Assembly: GCF_000292245.2 (NCBI RefSeq)
Contig: NZ_ALPT02000036.1
Location: 1 to 46,423 of the forward strand
Reading direction: 5' to 3'
From: Alkalihalobacillus alcalophilus ATCC 27647 = CGMCC 1.3604
GTDB taxonomy: Bacteria > Bacillota > Bacilli > Bacillales > Bacillaceae_D
DNA length: 46,423 nucleotides
Shown here: positions 39,392 through 46,423 of the stretch, one piece after another
Numbering within the stretch: position 1 is the first letter of the stretch
Layout of the letters: the number at the start of each line of letters is the position of its first letter
Made by a program: the position numbers and the translations under genes
Notes under the pieces: generated by a model
Seen by the model: only the letters and a program-made list of their open reading frames with translations
The model's database searches: none
Told to the model about the DNA's origin: nothing

Positions 39392-40525
39392 ACATCTAAT
39401 AGCTTTTGAAGTGAAAAAATTCGCTAAAAGAAGAAAAAATTTAGTCATAATTTCTCTACTGTTCATATCAATTTTTTTAATTTTTGTCTTACTGAATGGC
39501 TTACAGTCAGGTGAGACAGACACTAAAATAATGAACTATGAGCATAATATTAGTTCTATTAAACAGTCTTTAGAGAATTTACCAGGTGATGATACTCCGG
39601 AATTAAATAGTATTCGTGAATCTTATAATGAGGAGTTAGACTTACTGGAATCTCAAATTAATGCTATTCGCAACGATGATTGGCGGAAACAATTAGCTAT
39701 ACAAATTCAATTAGATGAGAATATAATCCACGACATTAATTCTGAAAAAGTTATTGGAGGAGAGCCGGTACATATAATAGAAGCACGTATTATACAGAAT
39801 CAAGAGCTCATTAATTTAGATATAGAACCTGTACATCCAATAATTGAAACAGAGGGAATACATTTTGCTAAGAATATAGTAGGTCTAACTACTAGTGTTC
39901 TCGGTTTTATTATTATAATATTCATTATGGGAGATACTTTATCAGTTGAATTTGAGAGGAGAACAATAAATTTATTATTAACTCAACCAATAAGTAGGAG
40001 CAGTTTATTATTATCGAAAACATTAATAGCAATTATATTTCCTGCTATTATTATTTGTTTAATCTGTTTATTAAGTATTTTTTAGGTGTGATTTTTGGGG
40101 GGGGAATGGGAGCACTTAATTATCCGTTACCATACTTCTCTATAGAGGAGATTTCAGTAATTAGTATTAGTAAACAAATTATTTATAGCTCAACATTATT
40201 TCTGTTCTTGATTATTTTTACGGTTTTATTAAATAATTTAATAGCGTTATTGACTGATAGTAATATAATGTCATTAGGCTTAAGTGTAATTATTGCGGTA
40301 TCGTTCAATTTAGCTGTAACTCAGTATGGATTATTGTCATCTATTGCTCATGTATTACCATTTACATACCTTAATTCCTCTGCAGTTATAGACGGGACAA
40401 TTGGGGTAATGACAGGTAATGCAAATGTGAATTTTTTAACCGGTTTAATAATCCTAATAGCATATAGTGTAATAATTTATTTATTTTCTTTATACTTGTT
40501 AAATAAAAAGCAGTTTACTAATTAG
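39384..40525 (+). pseudogene. ABC-2 type permease split by a one-base frameshift
   Basis: The first part (39384-40085) encodes one helix near residues 18-36, a long outward loop (about residues 40-155, EINAIRNDDW region), then helices LVGLTTSVLGFIIIIFIMGD and LIAIIFPAIIICLICLL, ending at TAG 40083-40085. The second part, in another frame from about 40073, continues directly with FLGVIFGGGMGALNYPLPYF and four more helices to 40525. Adding one T to the TTTTTT run at 40077-40082 restores a single 380-residue ABC-2 permease partnered with the preceding ATPase. It is either a true lesion, a slippage-dependent gene, or a sequencing error; a G8 run follows closely. Confidence 0.75.
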
Positions 40526-40689
40526 CTCGGCTTCGAATACATCGACTACAATATGAAATAGAAATTAAAGATTTAAAGTCCCTTAAAAGATAACTATTAT
40601 TAAATATTAGTATTTGAGTTAATGTAGTAAAAAGAATTCATTTGTTCGATATTAATCCAAGTAAACTGAGAAGTTAGTATAATAAGAGC

Positions 40690-40723
40690 AAAGTCGGAGA
40701 GTATAAGCTTTCTGGCTTTATTT
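40690..40723 (+). terminator. Terminator of the peptide/ABC cassette
   Basis: AAGTCGGAGAG pairs with CTTTCTGGCTT through several G-U pairs, followed by TATTT. Located 165 bp past the permease stop. Confidence 0.55.
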
Positions 40724-40740
40724 AATTGCATTTAAGAAGA

Positions 40741-40842
40741 TTATTTATACAGATAAGTGAATCCAAGTATTACAAGCAACCCAATTAATAGAAAAACTTC
40801 TTTTTTTAAAGCCTTTAAGTAGAAAGGCAAAGAAAAGCTCAT
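40741..40842 (-). CDS. Candidate 33-residue single-helix membrane protein
   Basis: ATG 40842 with AAGGAG nine bases upstream encodes MSFSLPFYLKALKKEVFLLI, then GLLVILGFTYLYK: a basic amphipathic start and one transmembrane helix. Size and composition recall small membrane regulators or type I toxin-like peptides, but no antisense RNA is evident. It sits right after the ABC cassette on the opposite strand. Confidence 0.5.
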   Translation of the reverse strand: MSFSLPFYLKALKKEVFLLIGLLVILGFTYLYK

Positions 40843-40951
40843 TTTCACCCACTCCTTAATGTAATATATATCCATTATAATCTAACAAAGCTAATATTTA
40901 TAGCAAATAGTTAGGCAGTCTTCTGTCACTATACGGCTCCATTTATTCAAT

Positions 40952-40985
40952 AAAAAAGAGCAATACGATTGTTCAAGTATTGCTC
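40952..40985 (-). terminator. Terminator after the nucleotidyltransferase gene
   Basis: On the minus strand GAGCAATAC (40985-40977) pairs perfectly with GTATTGCTC (40966-40958) and TTTTTT follows. It starts 8 bases after the stop. Confidence 0.85.
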
Positions 40986-40993
40986 TCACTATA

Positions 40994-41797
40994 TTAAGGG
41001 GTAATATTAGCTTCTTCGGTAAAGTTAGTACTTGCCCACTCACCCTCACGCTTAAACAACTCATATACTGTCTCGCGTTCTGTTGGTGGTTCATCTATCC
41101 ACTTTAGCAGGGTACGAATAATAGGTTCTTTATTTGGATAGTGATGTATCACGACTTCAGCTTGCTCTTGGAGTCGTGTCGACCAAATTTGAGAACGTAC
41201 CATCACCATAGAATAATAAGCGCGAATGAGTTTTCGACAGAAGTTTTGTGAAAATGTCTTAAAATCTTCGTCAGCAGCTGTATCTAACCTATTTAACGTC
41301 CTTTTAAGAGCCTGATGAATATCTCCATTAAAGCGGATCGCTATCTCTGATGTAAGTTTATATGGACCAAATCTTTCTCCTAAATCCTCTCCGTCAACAC
41401 AAACACAAAGTTCCTTAAGAAATGCATTTTCATAATAATTAGAGGGGTCAATCGTATAATCGTAATAGGCAACAGCTATGCCAACACCGCGAACAAGAGC
41501 ACAGTATTTTTGAGACAACTCACGAGCAACTTTCTTCAACTCATCTAACTTATCCGAACTCAGTTCACTATCAAACAGAGCGATAAGATCTAAATCCGAT
41601 TTAAGAATAACTGCTTCACCTCTAGGTACACTTCCATACAAATAAACACTGTGCAATTGCTGTTGAAACACCTTTTTAAGACTCTCGACAGATTCCAGAA
41701 TACAAGGCATATAGACATTATTGATTTTATTTTTACTAACATCACTTACAATAAACCCCTCAGCATCTAGACCATATCCCGCTCTCAAAGTCGCCAT
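40994..41797 (-). CDS. Nucleotidyltransferase-domain protein (aminoglycoside adenylyltransferase-like)
   Basis: A 267-residue protein. The N-terminal polymerase-beta-like nucleotidyltransferase motif reads YGSVPRGEAVILKSDLDLI, with Gly55-Ser56 and the metal-binding Asp68 and Asp70. A helical C-terminal domain follows (FCRKLIRAYYSMVMVR...). This is the plan of ANT-type antibiotic nucleotidyltransferases and of HEPN/MNT-like proteins; the substrate cannot be read. ATG 41797 has GGGAGGAG upstream. Not enough similarity is visible to predict drug resistance. Confidence 0.75.
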   Translation of the reverse strand: MATLRAGYGLDAEGFIVSDVSKNKINNVYMPCILESVESLKKVFQQQLHSVYLYGSVPRGEAVILKSDLDLIALFDSELSSDKLDELKKVARELSQKYCALVRGVGIAVAYYDYTIDPSNYYENAFLKELCVCVDGEDLGERFGPYKLTSEIAIRFNGDIHQALKRTLNRLDTAADEDFKTFSQNFCRKLIRAYYSMVMVRSQIWSTRLQEQAEVVIHHYPNKEPIIRTLLKWIDEPPTERETVYELFKREGEWASTNFTEEANITP

Positions 41798-41818
41798 TTC
41801 AATCTCCTCCCTCTTCAC

Positions 41819-41972
41819 TTATTCCTGCATTTTCCTCATTATATCACCAAGATAATCTGGACAAATACTCTTCTTTTATTACAGCTTCTATTTCCATAGC
41901 CTATTGTGCATGATGAATGGAGAATAAGAGATTAAAGCCCCTTATTGGACAAGGGATTAAAAGGATATTAAT
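41819..41972. other. Gene-free stretch upstream of the nucleotidyltransferase
   Basis: With the terminator and the following bases to 42145 this makes a 348-bp gap. A minus-strand frame near 42015-42095 reads ESLEAIVKGASQIQSRELII and could be a gene-end remnant, but it has no start. Otherwise nothing is seen. Confidence 0.3.
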
Positions 41973-42006
41973 CAAAAAAGACAGGATCACTTTAAGATCC
42001 TGTCTT
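41973..42006 (-). terminator. Terminator downstream of the 42.1-kb VOC gene
   Basis: AAGACAGGATC (41979-41989) pairs perfectly with GATCCTGTCTT (41996-42006). On the minus strand TTTTTT follows. It is 140 bp beyond the VOC gene stop. Confidence 0.8.
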
Positions 42007-42145
42007 AGTTTATACTGATTTTATAATTGAACACATAATAATGAGTTCTCTGCTTTGAATCTGACTTGCTCCTTTGACGATAGCTTCTAAACTTTCTGTT
42101 CTTTAAATCCAACAAAGCCTACCCTACATCCACTCTTTCCCATGT

Positions 42146-42580
42146 TTAACTCTTCTTTTTTTCTTCCCAGAGCTTTATACGATCTTCATGGCTAACTTCT
42201 TTATGAACTTGATGCAGCATCCATACATAACCAAATGGATCCGTAAATATCGCATTCGATACTCCGTAATCAGCAATCTCAGTCACTGGTTGAATCTCTG
42301 TACAACCTAAATCCATCGCCTTTGTATAGGTTTCCTTAATGTTTGGAACTGTCACATTAACCCAACTAGTTTTCGGATCATCAGGACTTGGTGCAATTAA
42401 GTGGAAGTCTGGGTTTTCATCTAACATATGAAAGTGAACATTGTATAGGCTAAAAATGACTTCATTTTCACCACGTGGAAAATCTGAAACCTCTACACGC
42501 TCGATATCAAATATCTTTTCGTATAATTCCAATGCTTTTAAGCTATCTTTCACAACCATATCTAGTTCTACACCAACCAT
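42146..42580 (-). CDS. VOC-superfamily protein
   Basis: A 144-residue protein with the VOC beta-alpha-beta repeats: MVGVELDMVVKDSLKALELY, VTVPNIKETYTKAMDLGC and DPFGYVWMLHQVHKEVS at the end, as in PhnB-like and glyoxalase-like proteins. ATG 42580 is taken because GGGGAG is ten bases upstream. Substrate unknown; single gene. Confidence 0.7.
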   Translation of the reverse strand: MVGVELDMVVKDSLKALELYEKIFDIERVEVSDFPRGENEVIFSLYNVHFHMLDENPDFHLIAPSPDDPKTSWVNVTVPNIKETYTKAMDLGCTEIQPVTEIADYGVSNAIFTDPFGYVWMLHQVHKEVSHEDRIKLWEEKKKS

Positions 42581-42709
42581 AATGAACACACTCCCCTTAC
42601 AAGTTAATAAATTATATTTACCTCACTATCTTCTCCAGCTTATCAATTAAAGTATACTAAATTCAATTTTAATAGCACGGTTAATATGATTTTTCTACTA
42701 CCTTGCAGC

Positions 42710-43711
42710 TTACTCTGTCTCCTCGCCCTTTAACCAGGGACCTACTCGATCAATACGATTTGTCCAAATTCCTCCACTAAAATTATTTGGAAGTCTTGAT
42801 AGATCATTAACTTCATCAAAACCTTCTGACCACCCACCATCACCAGCAACTACAATAACGCGAGTGTCAACCGAATCCATTCGATTTAAAAATTTATCTG
42901 GCCATCCCCAAATCAATGGAGCAAATTTTTCAGGTAGATGGATTTGTGTATGTTCACAAGCTTTTGGTATATAGCCTGTCCAGCCAGCTGCCATATATGG
43001 AATCATACAATTTTTCATCGTTTCCATCGACATTACTCTCAGCCGAGGAAGCTCCTCTTTTAATGCTGCAATTGGCTTGTCACCACCATAGACGGTTAAA
43101 AGTTGAAGTCGCTCATCTGATAAAGCTCCAAGCTTTTTCGCTAATAGTTTTCCCTCTTCAAAATCATTGCTCTTCATATCAATTAAAAATGAATGCTCAG
43201 GAAATTCACTTAATACCTCATCAAGCGATGGCATTTCACCTACACCTTCTCCACGAAATGGATACGTTTCTCCTTGATCGGCCGTATATCCATATCCTAT
43301 ATCTACATTTTTTAATTCAGCCATCGTATAATCAGATGGCAATCCTTGAACATCGGTTCGACAATCCAGTGTCCAATCATGAAAAACGGCAAACTGCCCA
43401 TCCTTCGTTGGACGAATATCGAATTCCACTGCATCTGCTCCAGTAGCAAATGCAGCTTCCATTGAGCGGAGCGTGTTCTCTAAATACACATGCTCTGGTG
43501 GAAAAATTCGTTCTGCGGTACATGTATCGCCTTCGATTCCTTCCATACTAAACGTTTGCCCTAATCCGCGATGTGCCAGTAAATAAGGTTCAGTGTCCCT
43601 TGCTTTTGTAAAAAATGAACTATTATTAACAATCATAAAAGCCATTAACAAAATCAAAAAAAGACCGATTCCCTTCATTACACTTTTCCACTTCAACCTT
43701 CTAGCCTCCAT
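42710..43711 (-). CDS. Membrane-anchored glycerophosphodiester phosphodiesterase-family protein
   Basis: A 333-residue GDPD-family protein with an N-terminal anchor helix (GIGLFLILLMAFMIVNN). Catalytic motif residues appear in LAHRGLG (His47-Arg48), AVEFDIRPTKDG and FHDWTLD. An insert between the HRG and the ExD motif (FSMEGIEGDTCTAERIF region) and a Trp-rich C-terminus differ from GlpQ at 4788-5693, so the substrate may differ. Start uncertain: ATG 43711 is used but its ribosome binding site is poor; TTG 43723 and ATG 43678 are alternatives. Single gene. Confidence 0.8.
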   Translation of the reverse strand: MEARRLKWKSVMKGIGLFLILLMAFMIVNNSSFFTKARDTEPYLLAHRGLGQTFSMEGIEGDTCTAERIFPPEHVYLENTLRSMEAAFATGADAVEFDIRPTKDGQFAVFHDWTLDCRTDVQGLPSDYTMAELKNVDIGYGYTADQGETYPFRGEGVGEMPSLDEVLSEFPEHSFLIDMKSNDFEEGKLLAKKLGALSDERLQLLTVYGGDKPIAALKEELPRLRVMSMETMKNCMIPYMAAGWTGYIPKACEHTQIHLPEKFAPLIWGWPDKFLNRMDSVDTRVIVVAGDGGWSEGFDEVNDLSRLPNNFSGGIWTNRIDRVGPWLKGEETE

Positions 43712-43841
43712 TTCACACTTCAACTATATGACGCACTTTCCTTTCTTAATAGCCGAGTATAAGTGAGCAGTTCAATTTACACAATGGTTCGCATTGTTAA
43801 GAGACATAGATAGTTTTGTCCCTCCCTCTTTTAACATATAA

Positions 43842-44315
43842 TTATGTTTTCTTTATGGTAACTTTACCTTCTTGGTTTTTCACATTATCCCATTCAACCT
43901 GAATTTCAAAAGTTCCTTCCTCAAAAAACAATGGAAACCTTCTTCTTATTGAATTTTGCATTGGAAGGTATTGAGCTTCATTAACATTAACCCATACTGG
44001 TTTACCTTCTGGGGAGTTTTCTAACAATTTACCTTTAAACTCTTTAGACAAATAGTTAAAAATCATATATCTATCATTCTTTTTCGGATTAATATACTCG
44101 TAAAGACCTTTATAAATAAGGTTGCTCACTTCTAACCCTGTTTCTTCTCTTACCTCCCTAATCGCTGCTTCAACAAAGCTTTCAGGAAACTCTACTTTTC
44201 CACCAGGAGGAATGTACCCTTTAAAGTTATCATGTTGTCTATCTAGAAGTAGTACAAAGTCTCCATCTTGAACCATACAAACAGTCCAAAATTTATAATT
44301 TATACCTTCACTCAT
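43842..44315 (-). CDS. NUDIX hydrolase
   Basis: A 157-residue MutT-like protein. The Nudix box lies at residues 38-60 with the pattern GGKVEFPESF..AAIREVREETG, all catalytic Glu present. Such enzymes cleave nucleoside diphosphate derivatives such as 8-oxo-dGTP; the particular substrate is not readable. AGGGGG precedes the ATG. Monocistronic. Confidence 0.85.
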   Translation of the reverse strand: MSEGINYKFWTVCMVQDGDFVLLLDRQHDNFKGYIPPGGKVEFPESFVEAAIREVREETGLEVSNLIYKGLYEYINPKKNDRYMIFNYLSKEFKGKLLENSPEGKPVWVNVNEAQYLPMQNSIRRRFPLFFEEGTFEIQVEWDNVKNQEGKVTIKKT

Positions 44316-44420
44316 TTAAATTCCCCCTCAATTTGAAATCCTTTGTTTTGAATGAATTTTAAGATAATTATCCACGAAATTATTTTAACGTAAAAATTGA
44401 ACAATTGTACTGAAAATAAA

Positions 44421-44456
44421 TAAAAGAGGTCCAATTCATATACGAATTAGAGCCCC
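44421..44456 (-). terminator. Likely terminator downstream of the AhpD-like gene
   Basis: On the minus strand TCTAATTC pairs with GAATTGGA (44449-44431 region) with flanking GG/CC pairs, followed by TTTTATTTATTTT. It lies about 170 bp beyond the stop at 44624. The gap 44457-44623 shows nothing else. Confidence 0.5.
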
Positions 44457-44623
44457 ATTTGTACTGCTATTTGTTTTTTTGTACTCATTCATCGAACCCG
44501 TTAGTCCAACATTGAGCTCTTTTTATTATTTGAAATCCTGAAAGAAGTCCATAAAATTTAATGTTCTTCTAACTGTGTTGGCTATAACTCGCTTATTAAA
44601 AATACGATTCACAGTAATTACTT

Positions 44624-45061
44624 TTAAGTGGCTTTGTTACCCATGGCAATAGAAATTCTATTCCAACTGTTGATTTGATTAATGATGAGAACAAGATCAA
44701 CAAACTGTTTCTCATCATAGTGTTCACATACTCGTTGATAAAGCTCATCTGGGACACGTTTAGTTGGAATTAATGTCACATGCTCAGCTAGCTCTAAGGC
44801 TACTTTTTCTGCCTCTGTATAGAAATCACACTCTTGCCAAGCACTAACGCAGTAAATTCTTTGTTCTGTTTCACCCATTTTTCGCGAATCCACTGTATGC
44901 ATATTCAAACAATACGCACAGCCGTTCATTTGAGAAACACGAATTTTAATAAGCTCACGAAGCTTTCGTTCGATTCCTGTCTTTTTCGTGTATTTCTCCA
45001 TATCCATCATAATGTTTATACCATCAGGTGCAATCTCATAGTAAGAAATTCTTTGGCTCAT
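44624..45061 (-). CDS. Carboxymuconolactone decarboxylase / AhpD-like protein
   Basis: A 145-residue all-helical protein with the redox motif CAYCLNMH (Cys48, Cys51, His55), as in AhpD-like alkylhydroperoxidase-core proteins. The order Glu-x-x-Cys-x-x-Cys-x-x-x-His is partly kept. Such proteins reduce peroxides or peroxiredoxin partners with thiols. AAGGGGTG precedes the ATG. Single gene. Confidence 0.85.
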   Translation of the reverse strand: MSQRISYYEIAPDGINIMMDMEKYTKKTGIERKLRELIKIRVSQMNGCAYCLNMHTVDSRKMGETEQRIYCVSAWQECDFYTEAEKVALELAEHVTLIPTKRVPDELYQRVCEHYDEKQFVDLVLIINQINSWNRISIAMGNKAT

Positions 45062-45211
45062 AAAGCATCACCCCTTAATTTAGTATAAAGCTATTATATA
45101 CCTTCGTAAGAAATAATTAACTAAAAAAATCCAATTAAACTCTATTTTTCCACCCTCAATTAAAAGTATTATTCAAATAACTTTTAAAAATCCTCCAAGC
45201 AATCCTTTTAC

Positions 45212-45240
45212 TTGACGCTTAACTTTTTCCTTTATACAAT
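45212..45240 (+). promoter_or_regulatory. Promoter of the spermidine acetyltransferase gene
   Basis: TTGACG (45212-45217), 17-bp spacer, TACAAT (45235-45240), a good sigma-A promoter with an operator-like dyad starting 4 bp after it. Confidence 0.7.
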
Positions 45241-45244
45241 AGGT

Positions 45245-45267
45245 AAATGAATGAATATCATTCATTT
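45245..45267. promoter_or_regulatory. Operator-like inverted repeat in the speG leader
   Basis: AAATGAATG-N5-CATTCATTT is a perfect 9-bp dyad directly downstream of the -10, over the expected transcription start. A TetR-type repressor site is likely; no regulator gene lies next to it in the window. Confidence 0.55.
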
Positions 45268-45347
45268 TTCTACTTAACAGTACCTACCCGCACATGTATA
45301 TATATTATAGGAAGTTCTTAAATTCAAATGATTAGAGGTGAAACCAA

Positions 45348-45866
45348 ATGACGTTGGAACAAAGGAATACTGTCAAATTAAGACCGCTAGAACGAGAAGA
45401 TTTAAAATATGTTCATAAGTTGAGCAATGATGCAAGAATCATGTCCTATTGGTTTGAAGAGCCGTACGAAGCCTTTGTTGAGCTACAAGATTTATTTGAT
45501 AAGCATATTCACAAACAAAATGAACGACGCTTCATTATAGAAGATCATGCTGAAATAATTGGGTTAGTTGAATTAGTTGAAATTGATTATATTCATCGTA
45601 GAGCAGAATTCCAAATTATTATCGATCCTCATGCTCAAGGAAAAGGCTATGCCTTAAAAACAACACATTTAGCAATGAAATACGCCTTCCATATTTTAAA
45701 TTTGCACAAGCTCTATTTACTCGTCGATAAAGAAAACCATAAAGCGATTCATATTTATAAGAAAGCTGGCTTTCAAATTGAGGGAGAATTAAAAGATGAG
45801 TTTTTTGTAGAAGGTCAATACCGTGATGCACTCAGAATGTATATTTTCCAAGAAGATTTTAAATAA
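45348..45866 (+). CDS. speG: Spermidine N1-acetyltransferase
   Basis: A 172-residue GNAT protein strikingly like E. coli SpeG: KLRPLEREDLKYVHKLSNDA, YWFEEPYEAFVELQDL, FDKHIHKQNERRFIIE, GLVELVEIDYIHRRAEFQII and KLYLLVDKENHKAIHIYKKA align nearly residue for residue with that enzyme as I recall it. The acetyl-CoA loop is QGKGYA. It inactivates excess spermidine or spermine. Bacilli more often use BltD or PaiA for this, so a SpeG this close to the enterobacterial form suggests transfer. AGAGGTG precedes the ATG. It has its own promoter with a dyad. Confidence 0.9.
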   Translation: MTLEQRNTVKLRPLEREDLKYVHKLSNDARIMSYWFEEPYEAFVELQDLFDKHIHKQNERRFIIEDHAEIIGLVELVEIDYIHRRAEFQIIIDPHAQGKGYALKTTHLAMKYAFHILNLHKLYLLVDKENHKAIHIYKKAGFQIEGELKDEFFVEGQYRDALRMYIFQEDFK

Positions 45867-45918
45867 GCGTTGTAAATAGCTAAATTCCTCAATGCATCGC
45901 CTCATTTTTAATCATACG

Positions 45919-45972
45919 CTGACCTCCAGTAAGTTAAAATTTCGCTTTACAGTCCTGGGGGTCAGGTTTCAT
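45919..45972 (+). terminator. Terminator of speG
   Basis: CTGACCTCCAG (45919-45929) pairs with CTGGGGGTCAG (45955-45965, one G-U), with GTAA/TTTAC pairing inside, followed by GTTTCATTTTT. Confidence 0.7.
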
Positions 45973-45996
45973 TTTTAACCACTTATGTCTGACGGT

Positions 45997-46423
45997 TTAG
46001 TTTTCCCCGTATTCTCCTGTTCTCTCCAAAACAAATGGCACCGTTTTATCCATTGTTGCTTCGTATAATGTTATGTTTCCGGAAGCAGGTATGGAAGCAT
46101 CTGTATGGAAATTGAAGTTTTCATTTAAGGATATTGTCCAAGCAGCTTCATCATCTTTTTTTAAAACAATCGCCAACGTACCAAATTGAAAGACGTTTTT
46201 CCAGGTAAATAGCTCTCTGTCTCCATCTACCATTACCGAAATTCCTTCCGAGTTGCTCACAACCTCCGCTCCAGTCCCTTGCCAAACACCATGTATCTCT
46301 GGGCCCACATAATAATAGGCTCCTCCTCTTCCACGGTCACCATAAGTGCCAATAAATTGTTGTAACATTCCATTTACAGTTGTATATGTTATGGCTGCAA
46401 CGTCCTGTGCTAACCACTCAACC
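45997..46423 (-). CDS. Unidentified protein, 5' end beyond the window
   Basis: The frame is open from the right edge to the stop at 45997, giving at least 142 residues; it reads VEWLAQDVAAITYTTVNGML before the first internal Met at 46368, so that Met is not the start. The content is rich in beta-type residues and Gly/Tyr (DRGRGGAYYYVGPEIHGVWQ) and lacks helices or signal in the visible part. It resembles the C-terminal beta domain of an extracellular or carbohydrate-related protein, but I do not recognise the family. Confidence 0.6.
   Translation of the reverse strand, partial: VEWLAQDVAAITYTTVNGMLQQFIGTYGDRGRGGAYYYVGPEIHGVWQGTGAEVVSNSEGISVMVDGDRELFTWKNVFQFGTLAIVLKKDDEAAWTISLNENFNFHTDASIPASGNITLYEATMDKTVPFVLERTGEYGEN

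Noticed and set aside
44509..44520. ACATTGAGCTCT shared with 5972-5983
   Set aside because: A 12-base match with loosely similar flanks could mark a shared remnant, but it is too short and degraded to call.

Overview
The window reads as chromosomal DNA of a low-GC Gram-positive bacterium of the family Bacillaceae, probably an alkaliphilic or salt-tolerant one. Supporting signs are a complete seven-gene Mrp Na+/H+ antiporter operon beside a KtrAB potassium uptake pair, Bacillus-type genes (scoAB, glpQ, glpX, rocB, ytxJ, amj, yrzI), AGGAGG-type ribosome binding sites, perfect cre sites and a c-di-AMP (ydaO-type) riboswitch. This is inferred from gene content; no rRNA or tRNA is present.

Layout. 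1-4.7 kb: a decayed acetyltransferase, a scrap of a short-chain fatty acid transporter (AtoE type), a LysR regulator, and divergently a ketone-body operon scoA-scoB-thiolase with an upstream cre site and a structured repeat lodged between the two CoA-transferase subunits. 4.7-9.5 kb: secreted GlpQ, a repeat island, an alpha/beta hydrolase, and ktrA-ktrB. 10.4-16.1 kb: mrpABCDEFG, tightly overlapping. 16.3-23.3 kb (minus strand): UbiB-family kinase with an apparent AUU start, phasin-like protein, a membrane protein, a TipA/Mta-like MerR regulator with a 19-bp-spacer promoter, ChrA, GlpX, VOC protein. 23.5-27.6 kb: CitA/DcuS-type sensor kinase, response regulator and SLC13 dicarboxylate transporter, the last with a cre site inside an inverted repeat that covers its ribosome binding site. 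27.6-29.4 kb: repeat-rich gene-free DNA ending in a c-di-AMP riboswitch ahead of ytxJ. 29.9-35.9 kb: RocB, an Fe-S biogenesis-like protein, small enzymes, and an ArsR/SRPBCC operon with a perfect double operator. 36-36.6 kb: a cluster of very small ORFs and terminators including yrzI. 37-40.7 kb: the lipid II flippase Amj divergent from an AT-rich cassette of a secreted cationic peptide, an ABC ATPase and an ABC-2 permease broken by a one-base frameshift. 41-46.4 kb: assorted single genes, including a spermidine acetyltransferase very like SpeG, and a protein cut by the window end.

Two repeat families stand out. Five copies of a roughly 110-bp element differ in the sequence of their outer and inner stems yet keep them complementary, which indicates selection on a fold. 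Three larger elements ended by GGCTGGGACA/TGTCCCAGCC-like inverted repeats carry a second palindrome, and two of them contain a copy of the first family. Both families sit at gene ends and between genes.

The best candidates for new biology are the Amj/secreted peptide/ABC locus, the covarying repeats, the yrzI small-ORF cluster, a Cys-rich 14-residue ORF, and the riboswitch in front of ytxJ. All functional assignments come from reading sequence and motif memory; no database search was run.
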